A stretch of 64,000 nucleotides of DNA from Capricornis sumatraensis. Taxonomy: Eukaryota; Chordata; Mammalia; Artiodactyla; Bovidae. The stretch lies in the NCBI RefSeq assembly GCF_032405125.1, contig NC_091083.1, positions 71,209,501 through 71,273,500 on the forward strand. Direction: 5' to 3'. Position 1 is the first letter of the stretch; each line of letters begins with the position of its first letter. Both the position numbers and the translations under genes were made by a program. Shown piece after piece: positions 42,893 through 52,922 of this stretch. Under the pieces are notes generated by a model. The model ran no database searches. It was not told the DNA's origin and worked only from the letters and a program-made list of their open reading frames with translations.

Positions 42893-43295
42893 ATTCTTAG
42901 ACTTTCATTGTATCAGCATCACTTGGAGGGCTGACTAAAACAGACAGCTGTGCCCCATCCCAGAGTTTCTGGTTCCCTAGGTTCATGTCAGAGCCTGGGA
43001 ATCTGCCTTTCTAACATGTTCTCACAGGGTGATGAGGCTGATGGTTTGAGGGCCACACTTGGAGAAATAGGCTTCCCAGTGTCTCAGTGGTAAAGAATCT
43101 GCTTGCCAATGCAGGAGGCTCGAGAGATATGGGTTTGATCCCTGGGTCGGGAAGATCCCCTGGAGAAGGAAATGGCACTCCAGTATTCATTCTTGGATAA
43201 TCCCATGGACAGAGGAACCTAGTGAGCCTCAGCCACAGGGTTGCAAAGAGTTGGACACGACTTAGTGACTAAACCACCACCACGTGGAGAACTAC
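42893..43295 (+). repeat. MER5A-like hAT element, split by Bov-tA
   Basis: 'ttcattgtatcagcatcact', 'tggagggctgactaaaacag', 'cagagtttctggttccctag' and 'ggccacacttggagaa', then 'ctactgatg' after the SINE. Same family as 27112. Confidence 0.65.
43069..43283 (+). repeat. Bov-tA SINE, sense arm of an inverted pair
   Basis: 'aggcttcccagtgtctcagt' to 'ttggacacgacttagtgact'. TGGAGAA flanks it. An antisense Bov-tA starts 25 bases later. Confidence 0.93.
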
Positions 43296-43308
43296 TGATG
43301 TATAGAGA

Positions 43309-43525
43309 GTTGTTGTTGTTGTTCCAGTCTCTAAGTTATGTTCGACTCTTTGCAACCCCAAGGACTGTAGCCTGCCAGGATCCTCCATCCATGGGATTTC
43401 CCAGGCAAGAATACCAGAGAGTGTTGCCATTTCTTTCTGCAGGGGATCTTGCTGATTCAGGGATTGAACCTGTGTCTCCTGCATTGGCAGGCAGATTCTT
43501 TACCACTTAGCCACCAGGGAAGCCA
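43309..43525 (-). repeat. Bov-tA SINE, antisense arm of an inverted pair
   Basis: 'ttgttgttgttccagtctct' to 'cttagccaccagggaagcc'. GTATAGAGA at 43300-43308 and 43526-43534. Confidence 0.94.
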
Positions 43526-43544
43526 GTATAGAGAATAAAGAATA

Positions 43545-43935
43545 CTAAATATTGACATTTATAAAACTTGTAACCGTGATATAAATATTCAGGGTACACT
43601 CTCATGGTAGAAAATTCAGCCTTTGTAAGAGTGAATGTCCCTTTGCATCCTTGATCTGTCCTGCCTTGTCTTCATCATTCTTGTCAGAGGCAACCTCTGG
43701 TACCAGGCTCTTGTGTGTTACTCAAGTAATATTCTATGCACTTAGAAAGATTATCACTAAATAGAAGTGTATATTGTGTCATATATCAGTTTTACACAAA
43801 CATAAACTTACTCTATTCTGCAACTGTTTTCCCCCCTTATTCAATGTCTTAGAGATCTCTCCAAAAGATTAATATGTAGGTTGACATCACGCTTTTTAAT
43901 ACAACTTAGAGTTCCCACTTTCTTATATTTTCCTA
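43545..43935 (-). repeat. Ancient L1 fragment, antisense
   Basis: 'catggtagaaaattcagcct', 'agaggcaacctctggtacca' and 'cttagagatctctccaaaag' are antisense old-L1 3' phrases. Confidence 0.6.
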
Positions 43936-43999
43936 ATCATTTGTAATGAAGTCATATTTCTTCTATGGTAGTAATAATCGAGCATTTAAAATAGCGGTG

Positions 44000-44245
44000 G
44001 AAAGAATAGTCATAATAGCAATTTATTGAGGGACAATTTATTAAGTGCAGGCACTATGTAAGTCTTTATGCTTTATCTTTTTTAATCCTCTTGGTAACTC
44101 TGTGGGATTGGTGTTATTATTGTACTTTACAGATGAGGAAATTGAGGCTTAGATGGATTAAGTAACTTGGCTCAATATATTATATTCAGTAGATGGTACA
44201 GAGACAAATTGAATATAGATTCAACTTCCTTCTAAGACTGTTCTT
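44000..44245 (-). repeat. MIR SINE, antisense
   Basis: 'aagtgcaggcactatgtaag', 'actttacagatgaggaaatt' and 'gattaagtaacttggctcaa'. Confidence 0.85.
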
Positions 44246-44614
44246 TTAATCATTATTCCTTAATGTTTACAAGTATTAAGGCCTGTTCTTTTTTAGTTGT
44301 TATTCCGTGTGCTGCACATAGGTCCTTCTTTATTGTATATAGAGTGGTGTGTATCTGTTAATCCCAAACTTCTTATTGATTTCTCCCTCACCTTCCCCTT
44401 TGGTAACCATACATTGGTTTCTATGTCTGTGAGACTGTTTCTGTTTGTAAATAAGTTTATTTGTATCCCTTTTTAAGATTCCACAAATAAGTGATGTTAT
44501 ATTATGTTTTTTTTTTTTTTCTGTCTGGTTTACTTCACTTAATATGATAATCTCTAGGTCCATCCATGTTGCTGCAAATGGCATTATTCCTTTCTTTTTT
44601 TATGGCTGGGTAAT

Positions 44615-45350
44615 GGCAGAAAGTGAAGAGGAACTAAAAATCCTCCTGATGAAAGTGAAAGAGGAGAGTGAAAAAGTTGGCTTAAAGCTCAACATTCAGA
44701 AAACAAAGATCATGGCATCTGGCCCCATCACTTCATGGGAAATAGATGGGGAAACAGTGGAAACAGTGTCAGACTTTATTTTTTTGGGCTCCAAAATCAC
44801 TGCAGATGGTGATTGCAGCCATGAAATTAAAAGACGCTTACTCCTTGGAAGGAAAGTTATGACCAACCTAGAGAGCATATTGAAAAGCAGAGACATTACT
44901 TTGCCAACAAAGGTCCATCTAGGCAAGGCTATGCTTTTTCCTGTGGTCATATATGGATGTGAGAGTTTGACTGTGAAGAAAGCTGAGCGCCGAAGAATTG
45001 ATGCTTTTGAACTGTGGTGTTGGAGAAGACTCTTGAGAGTCCCTTGGACTGCAAGGAGATCCAACCAGTCCATTCTGAAGGAGATCAGTCTTGGGTGTTC
45101 TTTGTAAGGACTGATGCTAAAGCTGAAACTCCAGTACTTTGGCCACCTCATGCGAAGAGTTGACTCATTGGAAAAGACTCTGATGCTGGGAGGAATTGGG
45201 GGCAGGAGGAGAAGGGGACGACAGAGGATGAGATGGCTGGATGGCATCACGGACTCAATGGACGTGAGTTTGAGTGAACTCCGGGAGATGGTGTTGGACA
45301 GGGAGGCCTGGTGTGCTGCGATTCATGGGGTTGCAAAGAGTCAGACATGA
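44615..45350 (+). pseudogene. BovB RT C-terminal remnant with one premature stop
   Basis: One frame runs 44615-45350 and is broken only by TAA at 45105-45107. Residues in order: 'ESEEELKILLMKVKEESEKV', 'LGSKITADGDCSHEI', 'AFELWCWRRLLRVPW', stop, 'LKLQYFGHLMRRVDSLEKTL', 'GGRRRRGRQRMRWLDG'. The catalytic YADD is not included. The stop replaces the Glu codon of GAA-GGA seen in most other copies here, and is shared with the copy at 57692. The coding start seen upstream lies in L1 antisense and has no biological meaning. Confidence 0.9.
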
Positions 45351-45375
45351 CTGAGCGACTGAACTGAATTGACTG
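44615..45375 (+). mobile_element. BovB (RTE) copy, sense, inserted in L1
   Basis: 5'-truncated in the RT thumb region, starting at 'ggcagaaagtgaagagg', and ending in the TGAA/C tail at 45360-45375. AAT is the only short direct repeat at the junction. The insertion splits the L1 phrase 'gctgggtaatattccatt'. Confidence 0.94.
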
Positions 45376-45500
45376 AATATTCCATTATGTATATGTATAT
45401 TTATAAAGAAGACAGATATGTATATATATATAAAGAGCTTGTGTATATATACATAAAGAAGGTGTAATATATATATATATAAATATATTGCATCTTCTTT
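45376..45500. repeat. AT-rich simple tract within L1
   Basis: Runs of 'tatatatata' and a repeated 'tataaagaag'/'cataaagaag' expand the L1 segment between BovB and the LTR. Confidence 0.8.
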
Positions 45501-45732
45501 ATTCATTTATCTGTTGATAGACACTTAGGTTGCTTCCATGTCTTGTCTATTGTAAAACATGCTGCTATGAAAATTGAGGTGCATGTATCTTTTCAAATTG
45601 TTGTTTGAATCTTTTTGGATACTGCCGGGGTCCAGCCCCGGTGGATCCAGGGTGATTTGAAGGTGGGGACGGAGTCGGCGTCCTTGGGAATAACTTATTT
45701 AATTACAGATAGAGAGGGAATAGAAAATTAGC

Positions 45733-46139
45733 AGAGAAAAAGAGGCTGAATAACTTGGTTTACATGGAATACCAATCACCACCTACATAGGCTGCAGGCG
45801 TCTTCACGTTCTCCCAAAGGAGAGGAGGCACTGAGGCCCCCCCGGTCTGATCTTAGAAGCCCAGGCAAAATTAGTAGGCTTGGTGGGTACCCATGCACCA
45901 GATGGGAATTCAGCCAGAAAATATTAGGAGAGAAAAAGAGGCTGAATAACTTGGTTTACATGGGATACCAATAAAATTCCAAGACAAGGAATTTGCACCA
46001 TCTACGTTGGGCCACTGGCGCCACTTGAATATCGGAAGGTGCCTCTCCTTGGGCTCCTTCTCGTGTGGGCTTGAAAGCCAGGGCAAGTAAGTAGACGTGG
46101 CAGGCACCCATGCTCCAGATGGGAATTCAGCCAGAAAAA
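45733..46139 (-). repeat. Tandem duplication inside the LTR
   Basis: Unit one (45733-45928) and unit two (45929-46139) both start 'agagaaaaagaggctgaata' and share 'acttggtttacatgg' and 'gatgggaattcagccagaaa'. They differ by indels and substitutions, so the duplication is old or family-wide. Confidence 0.88.
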
Positions 46140-46198
46140 CGGGGAGCAAGAAAGAACGACATGGGGGAATCAGTCTTTCCAGAAACGGATCCGATTTC

Positions 46199-46223
46199 TT
46201 TATTTTTGGGTTTGCTTATATAC
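46199..46223 (-). promoter_or_regulatory. LTR TATA box and polyadenylation signal
   Basis: On the minus strand TATATAA (46223-46217) is followed within about 15 bases by AATAAA (46204-46199). Confidence 0.65.
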
Positions 46224-46540
46224 CTTTTGTTACACATAGGGATGAATACAGAGTCACGTGGGGGTCAGCAGTCCTGACCTTTATCAAAATCAGGTGCTTT
46301 AAATAAAAAAAGATCTTAGGGGTTTTACATCATCTTCTGGCCATGAGGCCTGCTGACATTTTATGACTCTTTTTTTCTGATAACCAAAAAACTTATTTTT
46401 TCCAAGGGTGTTTTTTCTTAAACCAGGCACCACCCTCCAAATAAAGTTGCATTCCTATAGGGTGAGGGTGTAGTGAGTTACAGTCAAGAAAGGAATTTAT
46501 TTAACCCAAGGTTAACATGATTAATCTTAAAGATTAATAC

Positions 46541-47330
46541 TTATTTCTCTTATATGTTAGTTATATTCATTATAAGGGCAGGGAATATGGAGATTTAGCA
46601 GCAAACATCAGCCCAACAAATGAAAATCCTTTCACCAATGTTCCCCTTAAGATCTATTTAGTCTTAAGATAGTGATAAAGTTACATTTTTACATAGCAAG
46701 GACATAGTGATTTATAACAAAGTACAGTGATCTATTACAAAAGAGAAAATTCATTAACTCAAAAAGTCTAGTATTGCTAACCTTAAAAACTACTTTATTT
46801 CCTTTGCTATATTCCAAATACATTGATTAATATATTCCCAGGTGCCTAAGGATATGGAGGCCTGGCGGCAATCATTGACTCAACAATGAGAAAAGCCCTA
46901 TGCTAATTAAGATTCTCAAAATACTCCAAACTCTCTGTGCTGTTTATGGTTGAGAGGTAGTAAACAATCATGTGGGTAGTGGCAGGAGTATGGATAATCC
47001 TGTCACACAAGCTAGTTTGCCAGCAGAGAGGTTTGACCTGAGACACATTTGTCACACCCAGGGCAGGGAATTAGCAGCAATTATTGGCACAACAAATGAA
47101 AAACCCTTCACCAATATAATTCCTAACCAATCCACTATACTAATAATTTCTAACTCCCCAAAAGAATTTGCTGTTAGTAAGTCTAAAACATCTCGTGCCT
47201 CTCAGGTTGGGAGGCTGTAAACAATCATATGTGGCCGGACGAACCTATACAAGTGGGCTAGATAACCTTCAGAGGAGTTCGTAAGTTGAAACACTCTTGT
47301 CACATCCAGGAATTTTTATTGACTTGGAGC
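46541..47330 (-). repeat. Degenerate repeated units in LTR U3
   Basis: 'caacaaatgaaaatcctttc' (about 46615) and 'caacaaatgaaaaacccttc' (about 47090) head related blocks. 'gtaaacaatcatgtgg' (about 46960) and 'gtaaacaatcatatgtgg' (about 47217), and 'cttgtcacatccagg'/'tttgtcacacccagg', recur in the same order. Confidence 0.7.
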
Positions 47331-48401
47331 TGCACGTTTACTCCTTCTCCGAGAGAACCGGTGGGAAACAGCCCCCCATAAAGTCAGAGGTGTAGGCGAG
47401 AGCATGAAACAGTAAAGTAGATAGACTCTGGTTTTGGGGGTAGGTGCTCGGGAACAGGGGGTTTCCTGAGGCTCGATCACACCTTTGCGTATGCCAAGCC
47501 TCCTTCCTCATGACCTTTGCCATGGGCGGAGTTCCTCACGCTGGCTCCCGGCAGGATACATTCCCAGGAGTGGAATTGCTGGCTCATACAGTAGCTCTAC
47601 TTTTAACTTCCTGAGAAATCTCCATTCTCTTCTCCATAGTGATTGTACCAATTTACATTCCCACCAGCAGTGTAGCTAGTATAGTTTCACACGCTCTCTC
47701 CAGCATTTATTTGTAGACTTTTTGATGATGGCTATTTTGACTGGAGTGAAGTGATACCTCATTGCAGTTTTTATTTCCATTTCTCTAATAAATAGCAATG
47801 TTGAGCATCTTTTCAACTGCCTTCTGACCATCTATCGATATATGTCTTCTTTGGAGAAATGTCTATTTAAGTCTTCAGCTCATTTTTTGGTTGAGTTGTT
47901 TGTTTTTGATAATGAATTGTATGAGCTATTTGTATGTTTTGGAAATTTAGCCCTTAACAGTCACATTGTGAATATTTTCTCCCATTCTGTAGGTTGACTT
48001 TTTGTTTTGTTTATGATTTCCTTTGCGTGCAAAAGTTTACAAGTTTGATTAGGTCCCGTTTGTTTATTTTTGCTTTTATTTCTTTTGCTTTGGGAGACTG
48101 ACCTAAGAAAACATCGCTATGATTTATGTCAGAGAATATTTTGCCAATGTTTTCTTCTAGGAGGGAACTATTCTTTATGAGAGTCAGCAGAAGCCACTGA
48201 GTCCTATTCAGTGATGAGAGTGACAGAGCCTAAGCTGAAAAATTAAACACTGATGAACTAGTTTAACAACCACTGAGGATGGAGTTACAAGAAGTGACAT
48301 GAGAGACAGGCTCATTGCCCCAGCAGTGGATTGTATAATATTTTTTCCTTTCTCCAGAGTTTGGGGTGAGCTCTTCAGACCGAAACACTTAGTGTCAGAC
48401 T

Positions 48402-48671
48402 TTCTTGTTGTTGTTCAATTGTGTCTGACTGTTTGCAACCCCACGGACTGCAGCATGCCAGGCTTCCCTGTCCTTCACCATCTCCTGGAGTTTGCTCAAA
48501 CTCATGTCCGTTGAGTTGGTGATACCATCCCACTATCTCATCTTTTGTTGTCTCCTTCTGCTCCTGCCTTCAATCTTTCCCAGCATCAGGATCTTTTCCA
48601 ATGAGTCAGCTCTCCTCATCAGGTAGCCAAAGTATTAGAGCTTCAACTTCAGCATCAGTCCTTCCAATGAA
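48402..48671 (-). mobile_element. BovB 3' end, antisense, with 10-bp duplication
   Basis: 'tgtttgcaaccccacggact' to 'tcagcatcagtccttccaat'. GTGTCAGACT at 48392-48401 and 48672-48681. Short dead-on-arrival copy. Confidence 0.93.
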
Positions 48672-48681
48672 GTGTCAGACT

Positions 48682-50470
48682 ACAAGTTACCTTTAAGTTT
48701 CCCCAGGATAAGATTCCTTAGCTTAACTTAGAACAGTAAGAACTAACATAGTCTCTCTTATTCTGTGCTCTTTTTCCTTCTCTAGGATATTTAGACTCCT
48801 CATTCTTCTTCCTGGCCAGTGCTGGACCCTGATGTTCTTCCCTGGCTATAACAGTTATGATACTTTTGGTTTACAAGTTTAAAAAGAACCAGTTTACACT
48901 AAATGACACAGGAAATGTATTGGCTATAGTCAACTAGTTCAGAGATTCAGCCTTTAGGTATGGTTTGATCAGGGTGTTGGCTATGTCTCACTGGGTTGGT
49001 TTTATCTGGGTTGGTTTTATGGGGTGTCAACTTGGCTAAGTTTAGTTGCATTTTCCAATATTCTGTTTCCTGTTAAGGTGGATCATAAAGTACAGCTTCA
49101 GGCAAGATTTAGAGGGCAGAAAGGAAGCAGCATCCATTTTTGTTTTCCTCACTCAGAAGCCCAGAGAATTGGGGCAGACACACGGAGTTAAGAAAGTCAT
49201 TGGAAACCCTATTTCACAATCACATGATCTTTCACTGGTTCTGAAGCTTGGTGAGAGTGGCTGGGCTCAGAGGAGTTACAGCCTTGGTTACACGTCTAAG
49301 AAACTGCAAACATGGGCCCCCAGTCCAGGTTCCCTCTTCCCTCTGGCTGATCTTCTGTTGGAACCCTTATTGTTTGTTTGATCTGAAAATGAGCAGGCCA
49401 TCCAATTAACTTAAAGATGTTCTAATAATGTTGCACTTCATGCTTGGGCTCAGGTTCGGGATTTCAAGCCCTTCCTTCCTAGGATATTCTTGACTCCTTA
49501 AAAGATTGAACTCACTTCTTCTAAGACATTTCTGCACCCCTAGTTTCATTGTGAGAAGTGTGCTGTGTCAGGTGAGGAGAGTCCTCATTAGACCTTTTCC
49601 CTGGGTGTAGTGTCTCCTCCTACCTTATTTGCATAACCGAGAGAGCCTTCTAAGTGGCTCTTCTCAGAGCGAAAAAGGCAGAGTGCTTTGCTGGTTCACT
49701 TTGGCAGAGATGAGTCCCTAGCTGCTCTTGTGAAAGAATTAAATTTCTGCCTTAAGAGCAACCCCTTATACCTGAACTGACTGTATGTCTTTATGAGATT
49801 ATCTGATATTGATCACCCTGTAGATGCCCATGAAGCTGCCCCTGGGATCTCAGACTCAGCCTAGAGCCCATTTCATGTCCAAGTGAATCAGTGGAGTGAT
49901 GTTTATTCAATAAGGACAGGCTTCTATTGAGTTCAATTGTACTGAGGAAGACATAGGGACGAGGTAAGCTTGGGAGGATGGACAGGATTTTGAGGAAGGA
50001 GTAGAGCCTGGGAAGGGAGAGATGCCATAAATAAAGGCCTGGGGGTGAGCCCAGAGAGAATTTCATCCCTGGGGGAGGTGATGAGTCTGGGAGTGGAGGC
50101 CTGAGGTTTGTCCTACCACTTTCTGTATGGCTTCAGTCATGGGCACTGTTGTGCCCTGTCCAATACAAAACAAATCTGAATTTGCAAGTAAGGAGAAAAC
50201 ATTATTCGACTAATCGTTTATGAGGCAAAGAATAAGAATGTGAAAGTCTTGTGTCTGCCTTGTCAAAGGTAAAACAAGGGGACATTTGGTGACACTTACC
50301 TAAGTCACATGGGGACAAGTGGTTTCTTTGCAGTATTCTGTTTCCTGGGACACAAAAGGGTGGGGGGATTTCTTTCTTTCTTTTTTTAAATGGATAATTA
50401 ATACTCTACTTAATCATCCTATTGATGAGCTCTCAATATCATGTGATTATAAGCAATGTTTATATTTGTG
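48682..50470. other. No recognised gene; one old repeat fragment
   Basis: 'ggggtgtcaacttggctaag' near 49020 is the complement of the repeat end seen at 20990 and 40610. 49900-50090 has generic old-repeat wording. No supported gene; the 111-residue frame at 49046 has no recognisable domain. Confidence 0.35.
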
Positions 50471-50474
50471 TAGA

Positions 50475-50666
50475 GCATGCGTGCGTGCTCAGTAATGTCT
50501 GATTCTTTGCAACTCCATGGACTGTAGCCTGCCAGGCTCCTCCATCCATGAGATTCTCCAGGCAAGAATACTGGAGTGGGTTGCCATTTCCTCCCCCAGG
50601 GGATCTTCCCATCCCAAATATTGAACCTGCATTTCCTGAACCTCCTGAATACCACTTGGGAAGCCC
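50475..50666 (-). repeat. Bov-tA SINE, antisense
   Basis: 'cgtgctcagtaatgtctgat' to 'aataccacttgggaagccc'. A 'gtttatat' word flanks both ends. Confidence 0.92.
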
Positions 50667-50757
50667 GTTTATATCTGTATCCATGTAGAAATATTTCTAT
50701 AAACTTAATTATTAAAGTGAAATTGCTGTTTTAAAGAGATTGTACATTTAACTTGAT

Positions 50758-51045
50758 TTTTTATTTTTGTAAATCTTTAATTGGAGGATAATTGCTTTAT
50801 GATGTTGCATTTGTTTTCTCCCATATATCAAAGCCAATCAGTCATAAGTATATACATCCCCTCCCTCTTGAACCTTCCTCCCACTTTCCCCCATTCCAGC
50901 CCTCTAGGTCTTCACAGAGAGCTGGGCTGGGTTCCCTGCGCTATACAGCAGTTCCTACTGGCTATGTATTCTACACATGGTAGTGTATATCTGGCTATGC
51001 TACTCTCTCAGTTCATCTCACCCTCTCCTTCTGGGGATGGGAAGC
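50758..51045 (-). repeat. L1 3' UTR, antisense
   Basis: 'aaatctttaattggaggata', 'ctgggttccctgcgctatac' and 'gttcatctcaccctctcctt'. Confidence 0.85.
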
Positions 51046-51370
51046 AGTGGAGGCATGGTTTCTTAATCTTCACTGTTTTCCAAAATCACGAGGCACAGGT
51101 CGAGTTCAGCATTATCCCCAGATTCTGAGGGATCCTTTTCACCAGCGTGAAAGCACCAGTGTGCTTTGTTGCTGACTGCTCACTTCTTCGACCTTTTTCA
51201 GAGGATTGCCTGGGGTACAGAAGCCTGTGAGGGTGGGCATGGGGTTCTATCCCAGAGGTGCCTGGGAGTATATGTCCCCTGCTCCTCCCTGAGGCCCATA
51301 GCTAGCGACTGAATGGTATGCACGTACAAAAGCCCAGATCCTATACTTGAAACTGGATGTGGTCTTGGTT
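51046..51370. other. No recognised feature
   Basis: Nothing assigned. Confidence 0.3.
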
Positions 51371-52504
51371 GGTGCTGTTCAGTCGCTCACTCGTGTCCAA
51401 CACTTTGTGATCCCATGGACTGCACACACAAGGCTTCCCTGTCCTTCACTATCTCCCAAAATTTTCTCAAACTCATGACCATTGAAAGTTCAGTTCAGTT
51501 CAGTCGCTCAGTCGTGTCCGACTCTTTGCGACCCCATGAATCGCAGCACACCAGGCCTCCCTGTCCAGCACCAACTCCCGGAGTTCACTCAGACCCATGT
51601 CCATCGAGTCGATGATGCCATCCAATCATCTCATCCTCTGTTGTCCCCTTCTCCTCCTGCCCTCAATCTTTCCCAGCATCAGGGTCTTTTCCAATAAGTC
51701 AGCTCTTCGCATGAGGTGGCCAAAGTATTGGAGTTTCAGCTTCAGCATCAGTCCTTCCAATGAACACTCAGGACTGATCTCCTTTAGAATGGACTGGTTG
51801 GATCTCCTTGCAGTCCAAGGGACTCTCAAGAGTCTTCTCCAACACCACAGTTCAAAAGCATCAATTCTTTGGCACTTAGATTTCTTTATAGTCCAACTCT
51901 CACATCCATACATGACCACTGGAAAAACCATAGCCTTGCCTGGACAGACCTTGAAGTTAGTGATGCTATCTTACCATCTCATCCTCTGTCGCCCCCTTCT
52001 CCTCCTGCTCTCAGTCTTCCCCAGCAACACAGTCTTTTCCAGTGAGTTGGCTCTTCGCATCAGGTGGCCAAAATATTGGAGCTTCATTGTCAGAATCAGT
52101 CCTTCCAGTGAATATTCAGGATTGATTTCCTTCAGGATTTGACTGGTTTGATCTCCTTGCAGTCCAAGGGACTCTTAAGAGTCTCCTCTAGCACCACAGT
52201 TAGAAAGCATCAATTCTCCGGCACTCAGCTTTCTTTATGGTCCAACTCTCACATCGTATATGACTACTAAAAAAACCATAGCTTAAGTAGTGTCTTTGCT
52301 TTTTAATATGCTGTCTATGTTTGTCATAGTTTTCCTCCCAAGGAGCAAGTGTATTTTAATTTCATGGCTGCAGTCACCGTCTGCAGTGATTTTAGAGCCC
52401 AAGAAAATAAAATCTGTCACTGTTTCCTCTGTTCCCCCTTCTATCTGCCATGAAGTGATGGGACCAGATTCCATGATTTTGATTATTTGAATGTTGAGTT
52501 TTAA
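51371..52504 (-). mobile_element. Older BovB copy, antisense, split by a younger BovB
   Basis: The 3' end is 51371-51486 and the rest 51951-52504. The text reads continuously across the gap ('aactcatgaccattgaa' then 'gttagtgatgctatcttacc'). On the minus strand 52474-52283 gives 'SGPITSWQIEGGTEETVTDF' and 'LGSKITADGDCSHEI'; later parts are frameshifted. It is about 10-15 percent diverged by eye. Confidence 0.9.
51487..51950 (-). mobile_element. Younger BovB 3' end nested in an older BovB, same orientation
   Basis: Begins with the clean tail 'agttcagttcagttcagtcg'. TTGAA lies at 51482-51486 and 51951-51955. The minus strand 51931-51626 is open for 101 residues with 'RIDAFELWCWRRLLRVPW' and 'LKLQYFGHLMRRADLLEK'. 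Confidence 0.92.
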
Positions 52505-52900
52505 GGATGTGATCTAGGGGTAGTAATACCCTGAAGTTCCCTGCAGCATCAGGCTGAGGTTCACCAGAAATTATACTTTTGCTCTTTCCTCTTCTGTTCT
52601 GCTCATCCCATACCCTTACCAATTTTTCTCATAGCACCTTTTATATATGCATTAAAATTTTTTTGATGTGGTTTATAGCATGAGGGTTTTTTTGTATTTT
52701 TCATACACTTATTTATGTTTGTAAAAAATGAAAGACAGTAATTGTATATTCAGTGAATAATTTTTCCACTTTTGGGTAATACTGAACATCTAAGAGATTC
52801 TCTTTTTTTCTCATTTCTAAAAATTTATTTATTTTTAACTGGAGGACAATTACTCCATACCAACATGAATCAGCAGAGGTTTTCTATAACACAGGAGCGT
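52505..52900. other. AT-rich; small antisense L1 fragment at 52820-52866
   Basis: 'aaaatttatttatttttaac' and 'tggaggacaattactccata' is the outer end of an antisense L1. The rest is unassigned. Confidence 0.45.
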
Positions 52901-52922
52901 TAAGAATGTGCTGTGCTGTTAA

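Larger units (their letters stand above)
45623..47553 (-). mobile_element. Solo LTR, class II/BTLTR1-like, antisense, 1.93 kb, with 6-bp duplication
   Basis: Termini are TGCCGGG and CCCGGCA, exact 7-bp complements. GGATAC is duplicated at 45617-45622 and 47554-47559. On the minus strand the U3 promoter has TATATAA opposite 46217-46223 and, close behind it, AATAAA opposite 46199-46204, as in betaretrovirus-like LTRs with a short R. A ~200-bp direct duplication lies downstream of it (45733-46139), and U3 has several related repeats. A 6-bp duplication fits class II elements. No gag, pol or env is present, so this is the LTR left after recombination. Confidence 0.88.
44285..48165 (-). mobile_element. 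L1 3' half, antisense, host to a BovB and a solo LTR
   Basis: Antisense L1 runs through three segments: 44285-44614, 45376-45622 and 47554-48165. Wording joins exactly across the gaps ('ctgggtaat' to 'aatattccattatg'; 'ctttttggatac' to 'attcccaggagtggaattgc'). The last segment is ORF2 text ('agtgtagctagtatagtttc', 'tgttgagcatcttttcaact'). Diverged, no long L1 frame. Confidence 0.87.

Noticed and set aside
44544..45107. 187-residue open frame that looks like a gene with a start codon
   Set aside because: The first ~24 residues are antisense L1 and the rest is a BovB fragment; the fusion is an accident of insertion.
45623..47553. Full provirus with viral genes
   Set aside because: The interval is one LTR with a single target duplication; there is no internal region or primer-binding site between two LTRs.
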